53,657 bases of DNA. Source: Carboxylicivirga marina (GTDB taxonomy: Bacteria > Bacteroidota > Bacteroidia > Bacteroidales > Marinilabiliaceae). Position 1 is the stretch's first letter; each line of letters starts with the position of its first letter. The notes below the pieces were generated by a model that was not told the origin of the DNA, ran no database searches, and was given only the letters and a program-made list of their open reading frames with translations. This document shows positions 15,699 through 25,122 of this stretch, piece after piece. The translations under genes and the position numbers were made by a program. The stretch lies in NCBI RefSeq assembly GCF_016612505.1, contig NZ_JAENRR010000033.1, positions 1-53,657 of the forward strand, given 5' to 3'.

Positions 15699-18683
15699 TT
15701 ACTTCTTCTTTGACTTCTTATTTAGGAAGTTAAATGCTACTGGCGTTGCGATAAATAATGAAGAGTAAGTACCTACAAGTACACCTACCATTAATGCAAA
15801 AACAAAACCACGGATAACTTCACCACCGAATAAGAAAATAACTAATAACACGACAAAAGTAGTTAATGACGTATTTACTGTACGGCTAACTGTTGAGTTA
15901 AGGGCAGCATCCACAACTTCATCTTTTGCACGCTTTGGATACAACTTAAAGTACTCACGAATACGGTCAAAAACGACTACGGTATCGTTAATCGAATAAC
16001 CAATTACCGTCAAGATAGCAGCAATAAATGACTGATCAATCTCCATCGAGAATGGCATGAATGAGTATGTTAACGAGAATACTCCTAATACGATTAATAC
16101 ATCGTGAACCAATGCTGCAATAGCACCAAAACCAAATTCCTTATTACGGAAACGCATTAATATATATAGGAAAATAACTATCAAGCTAAAGCCAATGGCA
16201 TACGCTGCATTCTTCTTAATATCACTAGCAATGGTTGGTCCAACTTTCTGAGAACTCATACGGTAATCAGCCAAGAACTCATCCTTTGACACATTACCTT
16301 TGATATATGTTTTTAAGCCTTCGTATAACTTGGCTTCAACATTATTATCAATTTCTTCAGAGTTTTCATCAATCATGTAGTTGGTTGCGATACGCACCTG
16401 GTTTCCTTCGTTACCAAATTGCTTAGCTTCAACATGAGCTCCTTCAAAAGTCCCAGATAAAGTTCTCTGAACATCAACTGAAGATACCTGCTCATCGAAA
16501 CGCACCACAAAAGTACGACCTCCGGTAAAGTCAATTCCTTGCTTAAGACCAAGCGTACTTAACGAACCAATTGAAACGACAATCGCGATTCCTGAGATAA
16601 CGAAGAATAACTTCTGTTTCTGCAAAAATTTGATGTGTAAATTCTTATAAAGGTTACGTGTTAATTTAGTATCGAATATCAAGGTCTTATTCTTACTTAG
16701 CATCTGTTCGAAAATCAGTCGAGTGATGAAAATTGCTGAAAAGAATGATGTGGCGATACCAATCATTAATGTAGTCGCAAAACCTTTGATAGGACCTGTA
16801 CCGAATAAGAATAAAATCAAACCAGTTAAGAAAGTGGTTACGTTGGCATCAATAATAGCAGAGAATGCGTTTCTGTATCCATCTTTAATGGCCAATTGTA
16901 TACCCTTGCCTGAACGCAGTTCTTCTTTGATACGCTCATAAATAAGTACGTTGGCATCCACCGACATACCAATGGTTAATACAATACCGGCAATACCAGG
17001 TAATGTTAATACTGCTCCGAATGAAGCAAGTACTCCCATAATAAAGAACATGTTGGCAACCAAAGCAAAGTCAGCAACCCAACCTGCACGGATACCATAA
17101 TATATTAGCATGTAGATAAGCACTACAATAAATGCCCAGATAAAAGATGTTAAGCCACTGTCAACAGCTTCCTGACCAAGTGAAGGACCAACAACTGTAT
17201 CTTCAACAATACGAGCTGGTGCTGGTAATTTACCAGACTTAAGAATGTTTGCTAAATCCTGAGATTCTTCTGGTGTAAAGTTTCCGGTAATTTGACTCTG
17301 TCCACCATCGATTTTCTGATTTACAGTTGGGAAACTATAAACAAAACCATCTAAGACAACAGCAATACTACGATCAACATTAGCACCTGTTAAACGTGAC
17401 CATGTTTTAGCACCTTCAGCATTCATGCTCATGCTTACTTCAAACTGACCTCTTTGGTTCGTCTGGCTACGAGCAGAAGTAATAACATCACCCTCTAGTG
17501 GCGGACGACCATCGTGAGTACTCACTTTGATAGCTACCAATTGGAAAGCAGTTTCTTTCTCATTAACATCAGCACCAAAACGGCTTGTTAAGTAATCTTT
17601 CTCTACTGGCTTAACTGTCCAGAAAAAACGTGCATCTTTAGGGAACAAGCTTTTTATAGATGGATTAGCCAAATACTCATTTACTTCAGCAGTATCACGC
17701 GATAAAGCTACACCAACCACAGGACCTCTTTGCTGAGGATGATTAGGTTGTAAATAGGTAAATAATGATTTAGCACTTGCAGCCTCTAGTGAATCTGTAC
17801 CAACAGCATCAGCAGTTAATTGATCTACTAATGATGATTCTTCGTCCGCTTCTTCAGTTGTTGCTTCTTCAGCAACTTCTGTGTTCTTTGGAGACTTTGC
17901 AGCTTCCATTTCACGAACTTTCGTATCAGCTTGTACTAGATATTCAAATAATTCTGAATTTTCATAAGTTTCCCAGAACTCTAAGCTGGCAGTTCCCTGA
18001 AGTAACTTACGCACACGCTGTGGGTCAGTAACGCCAGGTAATTCAACTAATACACGACCTGCTTTTTCAAGGCGCTGAATATTTGGCTGAGTTACACCAA
18101 AGCGGTCAATACGCGAACGAAGAATATTAAAAGCATTATCAATGGCGCTATTAGATTCTTCACGTATTACCTGCAATACTTCTTCATTAGTTGAATTGTA
18201 ACTAACACGTTCTTTTAATTCAACAGTATTAAAGATGGTTGCTAGTTGAGCATTTGGATCTATTTTAGAATACTCCTGACCAAATAACTTGATAAAGTCC
18301 TCTGATGAACTTTTCTCAGCAACCTCAGCAGCTTTTAAAGCTTTTAAGAATGTTTCGTCGGTATTATAATTTGAAAGAGCTCTTACTACATCGGCTACCT
18401 TCACTTCAAGAATAAGGTTCATACCACCTTTTAAGTCAAGACCGAAATTTATTTCACGCTCTTTACACTCTTGGTATGTATACTTACGGGCCACCCATAA
18501 GAAGTTATAAACCGTCTCGTTTTTAATTGAATCCAGGTAGGCGAATTCTTTGTCTGGGTCGCCACCTGCTATCTCTTTCGCCACATTTTCCACTCTACGA
18601 GTCTGGAATGTAAACATCAATTGATATAAGCTGACCAATACCAATAAAATGGCAAAAAGTCTTATAGCTCCTTTGTTCTGCAT
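15699..18683 (-). CDS. secDF: Fused protein translocase subunit SecDF
   Basis: A 994-residue fusion of SecD and SecF, which uses the proton gradient to pull proteins out of the SecYEG channel. The N-terminal helix (LFAILLVLVSLYQLMF) is followed by the SecD signature INFGLDLKGGMNLILEV, a large periplasmic P1 domain with a Glu/Ser-rich insertion (about residues 255-300), and six helices including GIVLTIGMSVDANVLIYERI. The SecF half has GIDFTGGRTFVVRF and VIGYSINDTVVVFDRIRE. The Asp and Arg residues for proton passage are present in both halves. Fusion is normal in Bacteroidetes. It is a single-gene unit with its own promoter box and terminator. Confidence 0.97.
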   Translation of the reverse strand: MQNKGAIRLFAILLVLVSLYQLMFTFQTRRVENVAKEIAGGDPDKEFAYLDSIKNETVYNFLWVARKYTYQECKEREINFGLDLKGGMNLILEVKVADVVRALSNYNTDETFLKALKAAEVAEKSSSEDFIKLFGQEYSKIDPNAQLATIFNTVELKERVSYNSTNEEVLQVIREESNSAIDNAFNILRSRIDRFGVTQPNIQRLEKAGRVLVELPGVTDPQRVRKLLQGTASLEFWETYENSELFEYLVQADTKVREMEAAKSPKNTEVAEEATTEEADEESSLVDQLTADAVGTDSLEAASAKSLFTYLQPNHPQQRGPVVGVALSRDTAEVNEYLANPSIKSLFPKDARFFWTVKPVEKDYLTSRFGADVNEKETAFQLVAIKVSTHDGRPPLEGDVITSARSQTNQRGQFEVSMSMNAEGAKTWSRLTGANVDRSIAVVLDGFVYSFPTVNQKIDGGQSQITGNFTPEESQDLANILKSGKLPAPARIVEDTVVGPSLGQEAVDSGLTSFIWAFIVVLIYMLIYYGIRAGWVADFALVANMFFIMGVLASFGAVLTLPGIAGIVLTIGMSVDANVLIYERIKEELRSGKGIQLAIKDGYRNAFSAIIDANVTTFLTGLILFLFGTGPIKGFATTLMIGIATSFFSAIFITRLIFEQMLSKNKTLIFDTKLTRNLYKNLHIKFLQKQKLFFVISGIAIVVSIGSLSTLGLKQGIDFTGGRTFVVRFDEQVSSVDVQRTLSGTFEGAHVEAKQFGNEGNQVRIATNYMIDENSEEIDNNVEAKLYEGLKTYIKGNVSKDEFLADYRMSSQKVGPTIASDIKKNAAYAIGFSLIVIFLYILMRFRNKEFGFGAIAALVHDVLIVLGVFSLTYSFMPFSMEIDQSFIAAILTVIGYSINDTVVVFDRIREYFKLYPKRAKDEVVDAALNSTVSRTVNTSLTTFVVLLVIFLFGGEVIRGFVFALMVGVLVGTYSSLFIATPVAFNFLNKKSKKK

Positions 18684-18734
18684 TTGTTAATAATTTTTAT
18701 AATTCGTTTTGACAAACTTCACGTCTTAGTCGCG

Positions 18735-18742
18735 CAAATATA
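18735..18742 (-). promoter_or_regulatory. secDF promoter, TAnnTTTG box
   Basis: On the minus strand TATATTTG, followed by CGCGAC, matches the Bacteroidetes -7 element exactly and lies 51 bases upstream of the secDF start. The -33 region lacks a clear TTG. The position and orientation fit a secDF promoter. Confidence 0.5.
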
Positions 18743-18856
18743 TCGAATTTTTTAATATAGAAGCCTTAAAAAGAAGTGATAATTGATATTACCTTTTGAT
18801 TCCCTACCAATTCATTCCAATGAACAAAACAAAAGCTTAATCTACAATAAGAAATA

Positions 18857-21274
18857 CTATGCCACTGACCTTAGTCCAGATCCTCTGAAGGTTTGAATAA
18901 AAGTGGCAACAAATGATAACGCGACAAGGGTTAGTGCCCACAAAAAGAACGCGCTCATCCCAACAAATTCGAAGTAGGCATAGCTATTTCCCCATGCCTG
19001 AATAGCCCAATATGCAGGCACCGAAGCTAACATTACACCCGCAATAACATAAATGCTGTACATTGAAAACACTTGCCTGATTATAGATTGACGTGGAGCA
19101 CCTATGATGTTTTTAACCGCAAAAGTGCCTGACTTATATTCAATAATAAAAGCCACCAACGCCACAACTCCTAATAAGGCAATAAACAGCGACAACATGG
19201 CAAAAACAGACATTATTTTAGCGATACGAACATCTTCTTCGTACAGTTTATCAATTCTTTGATCGAGTGATGTGTATACAAAAGGTGCACCATCAGAATA
19301 CTTATCCCACAACACCTTCACCTCTTCTAAATCAACTTTGACTCCTTCTTCATGTTTGATTAAAACATATTCAAAACGTTTTTTTTCAGGCAATAAAATT
19401 AAAGCAAGCGGCTTTATTTCGGTAAAATATGATTCGTAATGGAAATCTTTTATTACACCAACGGTATTAAGTGCCCAATCATTATTGCCAAATACTTCTA
19501 TTTTTTTATCTAAAGGCTTGCTTAATTTCAATTCCTTAACCGCTGCCACATTTAAATTAATGCCTAAGCTATCGCCCAGTTCGTTACTCAAAAAGCGTCC
19601 GGCTTTAAGCGTAATTCCCATTACCTTAAAATAGTCTTCATCAACATAATTTATGGGCAACATCATAACCTGATTTTCAACCCCTTCAATTATGCGGAAT
19701 GTACCCTGGAAATAATCATCTCCAGGAAGGCTATTACAGGCACTCACATATTTTATTCCTGCTATTTTTTTCGTCTCTTCCTTAAAAGCACTTAAGTCAT
19801 TACGTACGGCATGCCCTCTTTCAACAACTATCACATTGTTAGAATCAAAACCAGGATCACTTTCTTTTACAAAGGAAATTTGCCACCACATAGCAGTAGC
19901 CACTACCACCAAAAACATGGCCACAGCAAACTGACTTGTTACCAAAATACCACGGATAAGAAATCCAGGCTTGCCGATTTTATAGTCGCCAGATATCAAC
20001 TTCTCGGGCTTTCTTCCAGAAAAGAAAAATGCCGGAAAGCTGCCTGCCAACAACCCAACTGTTAAGAGAACAAGTAAAATACCAAAAAAATCAATCCAGC
20101 CACGAAAGAAATTAAATTCAAGATTCAACTCAAAGAAACCATTAAAAAACGGCAATAATATTTCGAGTAAAACCATACCTATAAAAGTAGCCCCTAAAGC
20201 ATATACCAATGCCTCAACTAAGAATTGCATTATCAGCTGTGAACGTGATGCTCCCACTAGTTGCCTATAACCAACTTCTTTATATTTTACGCGAAGCTTA
20301 GCTGTAGTGAGATTCATAAAATTAACACAAGTAGTCAGCAACACAAAAATCGCTACAAACACAAAGAGTTTAATATAAATAGGGTTTGAGTTTGAACTAA
20401 GCTCTTCTCCTAAATGTGAAGAAAAATGTATTTCCCTGAGTGGCTGCTCAATAAACGACAATTCAAACTTATCAGTGGATTGTTCGAACTCCATCACTTT
20501 AGCTATTTCAGGCCTTAATAGCTTATCTTTTTGGTCATTCATTTCAGAAATAAATGAACTAACATCCTTATTTTTCTCAAGCTTTAAATACGTGTAGCAT
20601 TTTAAAGACAACCAATCGGACTTCCATTCTTCAACATAGGCTGAATCATTCTTTTGTAATAATATTTCGTCGACAGTACTCAAGGAAGCAACAAATCCAA
20701 AATCAAAATGAGAAGCCGCAGGTAAATTCTCACAAACGCCAACCACATTATAAATCAATCCTTCGCGTTCAATATTTTTTCCAATTGGATGCTCTTCTCC
20801 AAAATATTTCTTCGCGATAGTTTGTGTAATTACCACATTTCGAGATTCTCGCAGATCGTATGACGATTTACCTTCCAACATATTTACATCAAACAAGCTG
20901 AAAAAGCTGGAATCTCCAAACAGAAAACCATCTTCATTATATCTGAGTTCCTTGTATTTAACAACATTATTGGCTCCAGGAATAAATCTTACAACTTCTT
21001 CGACCTCTTCCATATTCAGAAGCACTTCGGCTAAAGGAAGCGGAGTGGTTGCACTATTAATATTATTATTTCCGAGCACACCTTTAGTCGCAATTCGATA
21101 AATACGCTCGTTATCAGAAAACGACGAATCATAACTCAACTCATGTCTCACCAATAAAATCACAAACAAGCCAAGTACCAAACCAACGGATAGACCCAAT
21201 ACATTTAGTAAGGCGTAAATCCCTTGCTTACGAATACTCCTAATCGCTACTTTTATGTGATGATTAAGCATCAT
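18857..21274 (-). CDS. FtsX/MacB-type ABC transporter permease
   Basis: An 805-residue inner-membrane protein with two FtsX-MacB modules. The first half has an N-terminal helix (ALLNVLGLSVGLVLGLFVIL), a large periplasmic MacB-like domain (about residues 50-280) and three helices around 290-435. The second half repeats this layout, ending in three helices (AMLSLFIALLGVVALVAFII and later ones). The motifs MNLTTAKLRVKYKEVGYRQLVGASRSQL and the later NIIGAPRQSIIRQVFSMY are the family's coupling segments. It overlaps the start-stop of the ATPase gene by one base. The substrate is unknown; such Bacteroidetes transporters are often induced by envelope stress or antimicrobial peptides. Confidence 0.9.
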   Translation of the reverse strand: MMLNHHIKVAIRSIRKQGIYALLNVLGLSVGLVLGLFVILLVRHELSYDSSFSDNERIYRIATKGVLGNNNINSATTPLPLAEVLLNMEEVEEVVRFIPGANNVVKYKELRYNEDGFLFGDSSFFSLFDVNMLEGKSSYDLRESRNVVITQTIAKKYFGEEHPIGKNIEREGLIYNVVGVCENLPAASHFDFGFVASLSTVDEILLQKNDSAYVEEWKSDWLSLKCYTYLKLEKNKDVSSFISEMNDQKDKLLRPEIAKVMEFEQSTDKFELSFIEQPLREIHFSSHLGEELSSNSNPIYIKLFVFVAIFVLLTTCVNFMNLTTAKLRVKYKEVGYRQLVGASRSQLIMQFLVEALVYALGATFIGMVLLEILLPFFNGFFELNLEFNFFRGWIDFFGILLVLLTVGLLAGSFPAFFFSGRKPEKLISGDYKIGKPGFLIRGILVTSQFAVAMFLVVVATAMWWQISFVKESDPGFDSNNVIVVERGHAVRNDLSAFKEETKKIAGIKYVSACNSLPGDDYFQGTFRIIEGVENQVMMLPINYVDEDYFKVMGITLKAGRFLSNELGDSLGINLNVAAVKELKLSKPLDKKIEVFGNNDWALNTVGVIKDFHYESYFTEIKPLALILLPEKKRFEYVLIKHEEGVKVDLEEVKVLWDKYSDGAPFVYTSLDQRIDKLYEEDVRIAKIMSVFAMLSLFIALLGVVALVAFIIEYKSGTFAVKNIIGAPRQSIIRQVFSMYSIYVIAGVMLASVPAYWAIQAWGNSYAYFEFVGMSAFFLWALTLVALSFVATFIQTFRGSGLRSVA

Positions 21275-21963
21275 TATAAACGGTTCTTTATATTCTCAGT
21301 TATTACATGTCCATCAAACAACTGAACAACTCGCTGACCTCTATCGGCTTCCAAAGCTGAATGTGTTGCCATAACAATGGTATAACCATCTTCATTTAAT
21401 GACGACAATACTTCCATCACCTTATTGCCACAAGCCGAAGATAAATTACCAGTTGGTTCATCAGCAATTAAAATATCGGGGCTAGTAATTATAGCCCTTC
21501 CAATGCCCACTAATTGCTTTTGAAGCGACGATAATTGCTTAGGAAAATATTGACGCAAATGAGATAATTGAAACTTTGACAATACTTCATTCACTTTAAC
21601 CTGACGAGCTTTCTTGGAGTACTTTAAGTATTGCAATGGCAATTCTATATTTTCATAAACGTTTAATTCATCAACTAATCCAAAATTTTGAAATATAAAG
21701 CCAATACCACCTCGTCGAAGATTGCTTCGCTGACGTTCTTTTAATCTACTAACTTCATGCCCCACAAAAAATAACTCACCAGAGGTAGGCTTATCAATTA
21801 AACCGATTGTGTTAATTAATGAAGTTTTACCACTGCCAGAAGGCCCCAGAACAACAACATATTCGCCCTGTTCAATGTCAATATTAACATTTTGCAGAAC
21901 GGTTGTTTCAATGGCGCCATTCCTAATTACTTTCGTTAAATTTCTAGCATGAATCATGATCAA
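21274..21963 (-). CDS. ABC transporter ATP-binding protein with eroded signature motif
   Basis: A 229-residue MacB-type ATPase. Walker A (GPSGSGKT, residues 40-47), Q-loop Gln92, Walker B (ILIADEP, Asp168 and Glu169) and the H-loop His201 are normal. The signature reads LSSLQKQ (144-150) in place of LSGGQ, and the D-loop reads NLSSAC in place of NLDS. In a homodimer these changes would affect both ATP sites. It overlaps the permease gene by one base, so the two form one transporter. Two near-identical palindromic sites lie just upstream of the start, one only 8 bases before it. The sequence shows no frameshift or stop, so the changes look like divergence, not simple decay. Confidence 0.88.
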   Translation of the reverse strand: MIMIHARNLTKVIRNGAIETTVLQNVNIDIEQGEYVVVLGPSGSGKTSLINTIGLIDKPTSGELFFVGHEVSRLKERQRSNLRRGGIGFIFQNFGLVDELNVYENIELPLQYLKYSKKARQVKVNEVLSKFQLSHLRQYFPKQLSSLQKQLVGIGRAIITSPDILIADEPTGNLSSACGNKVMEVLSSLNEDGYTIVMATHSALEADRGQRVVQLFDGHVITENIKNRL

Positions 21964-21971
21964 TCAAATTA

Positions 21972-22008
21972 TGTACGAATTCGAAACACCACTGTACGAA
22001 TTCGAACA
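21972..22008. promoter_or_regulatory. Tandem palindromic operator sites upstream of the ABC operon
   Basis: Two sites, 21972-21987 and 21993-22008, share TGTACGAATTCGAA. The second is a near-perfect dyad, TGTACGAATTCGAACA, which reads TGTnCG-AATT-CGnACA on both strands. The starts are 21 bases apart, two helical turns, as expected for cooperative dimers. They lie 8-45 bases upstream of the ABC ATPase start. The neighbouring NtrC-type response regulator is the obvious candidate to bind them. Confidence 0.65.
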
Positions 22009-22261
22009 TTCATTTTTATATATAATTGTCTAAAAAATCCCCATATAACCAAATGCAGCTCTACCCCACTTTATCAGCACCATCCACTATTACTCTATTG
22101 TACTGCACTTTAACTCCAAGCTCACTTCACCAATGGCTGCAAACCCATATGTGTTTCTCATAAAAGAAATATCACTTTCTATGCCACAAGGCTTAAGCCC
22201 TTATAATCAAAGCAATTACAAAAACGGCATTCTTTTTGGTTAACTCAGAACCAAATTAAAC

Positions 22262-22277
22262 CGTACGCTTTCGAACA
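22262..22277. promoter_or_regulatory. Third, weaker copy of the palindromic operator
   Basis: CGTACGCTTTCGAACA keeps the outer GTACG and CGAACA half-sites of the tandem operator at 21972-22008 but differs in the centre. It lies 57 bases upstream of the response regulator start, so it may mediate autoregulation of the two-component operon. Confidence 0.5.
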
Positions 22278-22334
22278 TTAATACTATAGTTCTTGCTATA
22301 ATTATGGTATCTTAATAGCGTTAAACTCGAAACT

Positions 22335-23711
22335 ATGACTAAGAAATCAGGACGAATACTCGCAATTGATGATAATGCCGATATACTTTTTGCACTAAAA
22401 CTATTGCTTAAACCACATGTTGAACACATTAGCACTTCAACAGATCCCAATAAAATACCAGCATTAATGGCCGAAAGTTCTTTTGATGTCGTACTCTTAG
22501 ACATGAACTTTACTAAAGATGCCATTAGCGGACAGGAAGGTTTTCATTGGTTAGAAAAAATACTTCAAATTGATCCTTCAGCCGTTGTGCTATTTATCAC
22601 AGCCTATGGCGATGTTGAAAAATCAGTTAAAGCAATACGAGCAGGAGCTACTGACTTTATACTTAAACCATGGCAAAATGAGAAATTACTGGCAACGGTT
22701 AACTCAGCCATTCAATTACGTCAATCGAGAAATGAAGTTAAAGACCTGAAGAGTAAACAAAAAGAAATAAACACCATATTAGATCAGCCATTCTCTGATT
22801 TTATTGGAGTCTCGCCGGGGATGCAAAATGTTTTTAATACCATTAAGAAGGTGGCAGCAACAGATGCCAACGTTTTGATTTTAGGGGAGAACGGCACCGG
22901 AAAAGAACTGGTAGCACGCGCATTGCATCGTAGCTCATTACGTAATAACGAAAGTTTTATTAGTGTAGATTTAGGTGCATTAAGCGAATCGTTATTTGAG
23001 AGTGAACTTTTTGGACATGTTAAAGGAGCATTTACCGACGCTAAAGCAGATCGTCCTGGCCGATTTGAATTGGCATCCAAAGGAACTATTTTCCTTGATG
23101 AGATAGGTAATTTATCATTACCACTTCAAGCCAAGCTACTAACGGTACTCGAAAGAAGAGAGGTAACCCGAGTAGGTGCAAATAAGCCAAAGCCAATTGA
23201 TATTCGGTTAATTTGTGCAACCAACATGAACCTAAAACAGATGGCGATGGAAGACAGTTATCGTCAGGATTTAATTTATCGTATTAATACGGTTGAAATT
23301 GAGCTTCCTCCATTACGAGAAAGACCTGAGGACATTCCTGTGTTGGCAGATCACTTCCTAAAGATATTCTCAAAGAAGTATAAAAAGAAAGTAAACAAGT
23401 TATCTTCAAAAGTTATTAAGAAGCTTAACAACTACCCATGGCCTGGCAATGTTCGAGAGTTTCAGCACATTTTGGAGCGCACCGTTATCATGAGTGAATC
23501 GGCCAACCTTGAAGAAGCCGATTTTCAACTGTCATCACTTCCAACATCATCTGAAGGTTTTGAGTTTGACACATACAATCTGGAGGAGATTGAGAAGCAA
23601 ATTATTGAAAAGGTACTTAGACTCAATCGCGGAAATGTTTCTAAAGCAGCTGCTGACTTAGGCTTAACAAGAACATCGTTATACAGGAGACTTGAAAAAC
23701 ATGGTTTATAA
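22335..23711 (+). CDS. Sigma-54-dependent NtrC-family response regulator
   Basis: A 458-residue regulator with three domains. The receiver has the acid pair Asp12-Asp13, the phosphorylation site Asp56 (LLDMNF) and Lys111. The AAA+ domain has Walker A GENGTGKE, the sigma-54 contact loop GAFTDA (231-236, usually GAFTGA), Walker B TIFLDEIGNL and the arginine-finger region RPEDIPVLADHF. A C-terminal Fis-type helix-turn-helix (GNVSKAAADLGLTRTSLYRRL) binds DNA. It is co-transcribed with the kinase gene, whose start lies inside its last codons. It is divergent from the ABC operon and probably controls it through the palindromic sites between them. Confidence 0.93.
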   Translation: MTKKSGRILAIDDNADILFALKLLLKPHVEHISTSTDPNKIPALMAESSFDVVLLDMNFTKDAISGQEGFHWLEKILQIDPSAVVLFITAYGDVEKSVKAIRAGATDFILKPWQNEKLLATVNSAIQLRQSRNEVKDLKSKQKEINTILDQPFSDFIGVSPGMQNVFNTIKKVAATDANVLILGENGTGKELVARALHRSSLRNNESFISVDLGALSESLFESELFGHVKGAFTDAKADRPGRFELASKGTIFLDEIGNLSLPLQAKLLTVLERREVTRVGANKPKPIDIRLICATNMNLKQMAMEDSYRQDLIYRINTVEIELPPLRERPEDIPVLADHFLKIFSKKYKKKVNKLSSKVIKKLNNYPWPGNVREFQHILERTVIMSESANLEEADFQLSSLPTSSEGFEFDTYNLEEIEKQIIEKVLRLNRGNVSKAAADLGLTRTSLYRRLEKHGL

Positions 23712-25062
23712 TAACTTCAGAATAAACTTTATTGTAAGGACCTTGCTTTTAGCAGGGTCAATTTTTGCATTCTTCTACTTGTTCTTCAACACCGAACTAA
23801 CCATGACTTTGGTTTTAGTTGGCCTTCTTATTGCATTTCAGATTTTTGCAATGATTCATTATGTTGACAGAACCAATCGTGTATTAAATAATTTTCTTGA
23901 ATCAATCCGCTATTCTGATTTTACCCGCACCTTTCAGGTCGAAAGTCTAGATTCATCGTTTGATAAGCTTAAAAAATCTTTCAATGAGGTAATCAATGAC
24001 TTCCAGGAGGTCAGGGCCGAAAAAGAAGAGAACTATTACTATTTGCAAACAGTTATTCAGCATATCGGCATTTCTCTTATCGCCTATGGAAAAGATGGAA
24101 AAGTAGAACTCATTAACAATGCGACTAAAAAGCTATTTCAGGTTAGATCCCTTAACAATATCCAGTCACTATCAGATTTTAGTCCTGAGTTAGTTCAAAA
24201 GCTACTCACCATCCGACATGGTGAAAACACACTAATAAGGGTTCAGGAAAAAGATGAACTGTTGCAGCTGGCTATTTACGCCACTGAGTTTAAAATTCAT
24301 AATCGCACTATACTTCTAACATCCATCAAGAACATTCAGGAAGAGTTAGAAGAAAAGGAAATGGAATCGTGGCAAAAGTTAATTCGTGTACTTACTCACG
24401 AAATAATGAATTCCATTACACCAATCTCTTCCCTATCATCAACCATTACGATGATTTTGAAAGACTTGGCAGAAAGCCTTAAAGAAAAGAACATTGATAG
24501 TGACGATTTAGAAACGATTAAAGAGGTTGAAGGTGCATTGGAAACTATCCATAAGCGAACAGATGGATTATTACATTTTGTGAATACATATCGTGACTTA
24601 ACAAGAATTCCAACTCCAGCTTTCGCTATTTTCCCGGTTAGTAAACTACTGCTCAACATCAAAGGCTTACTGACTGAAGAGCTTAAGTCGAAAAACATTA
24701 AATGCTCCATTAACATTGAGCCAAGCTCACTCGAATTATCTGCTGACGAAAAACTTATCGAACAGGTTATTATCAACCTTGTTAAGAATGCTATTCAAGC
24801 CCTTGACTCAAGAGAAAGCCCCGAAATACAGCTTAATGCGTTCTTAAATAAACGAGGACGGATTACGATTCAGGTAATTGACAATGGACAGGGAATATTA
24901 CCCAATGTCTTGGATAAAATATTTATACCTTTTTTTACTACCAAACCACAGGGCTCAGGTATTGGCTTAAGTTTATCGAAGCAAATATTACGCCTGCATG
25001 GCGGCACTATTTCGGCCTATTCAGAACCTGAAAAAGCGACGAAATTCACACTTACATTCTAA
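23701..25062 (+). CDS. Sensor histidine kinase, NtrY-like, partner of the response regulator
   Basis: A 453-residue membrane kinase. Two N-terminal helices (about residues 10-50) flank almost no periplasmic loop, so it may sense within the membrane. A HAMP/PAS-like region follows (about 60-210, with LIAYGKDGKVELINNATKKLF). The H-box is LTHEIMNSITPISSL, with the N-box LIEQVIINLVKNAIQAL, G1 IDNGQGI and G2 GSGIGLSLSKQI, all intact. The ATG at 23701 overlaps the regulator stop by 11 bases and is preferred to the TTG at 23692. The tight coupling suggests equal expression. A strong terminator ends the operon. This type of intramembrane-sensing kinase beside an FtsX-type transporter suggests envelope-stress sensing. 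Confidence 0.92.
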   Translation: MVYNNFRINFIVRTLLLAGSIFAFFYLFFNTELTMTLVLVGLLIAFQIFAMIHYVDRTNRVLNNFLESIRYSDFTRTFQVESLDSSFDKLKKSFNEVINDFQEVRAEKEENYYYLQTVIQHIGISLIAYGKDGKVELINNATKKLFQVRSLNNIQSLSDFSPELVQKLLTIRHGENTLIRVQEKDELLQLAIYATEFKIHNRTILLTSIKNIQEELEEKEMESWQKLIRVLTHEIMNSITPISSLSSTITMILKDLAESLKEKNIDSDDLETIKEVEGALETIHKRTDGLLHFVNTYRDLTRIPTPAFAIFPVSKLLLNIKGLLTEELKSKNIKCSINIEPSSLELSADEKLIEQVIINLVKNAIQALDSRESPEIQLNAFLNKRGRITIQVIDNGQGILPNVLDKIFIPFFTTKPQGSGIGLSLSKQILRLHGGTISAYSEPEKATKFTLTF

Positions 25063-25068
25063 CAATAA

Positions 25069-25101
25069 AAAAGGTGCAAATCACATTGATTTGCACCTTT
25101 T
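25069..25101. terminator. Bidirectional terminator between the kinase gene and rex
   Basis: AAAAGGTGCAAATC (25069-25082) and GATTTGCACCTTTT (25088-25101) form a 14-base perfect stem with a 5-base loop, with A and T tracts on the two sides. It can end both the plus-strand kinase transcript and the minus-strand rex transcript. Confidence 0.92.
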
Positions 25102-25122
25102 CATTTACGCTTATTTTTTTCT

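Larger units (their letters stand above)
21964..22334. other. Divergent intergenic region between ABC operon and two-component operon
   Basis: These 371 bases separate two divergent operons and hold three palindromic sites (listed separately). They also contain an inverted repeat TTTGGTT-N7-AACCAAA near 22235-22256, which could be a further operator or hairpin. I found no good sigma-54 -24/-12 element (GG and GC spaced by ten bases) on either strand and no exact TAnnTTTG box close to either start. No coding frame is convincing. Confidence 0.5.

Noticed and set aside
21964-22334. Sigma-54 promoters in the divergent region
   Set aside because: No GG-N10-GC element with adequate flanks was found on either strand despite the NtrC-type regulator.
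24396-24776. Minus-strand open frame of 126 codons
   Set aside because: It is antisense to the histidine kinase gene and rich in Ser and Leu without motifs, so it is a shadow frame.
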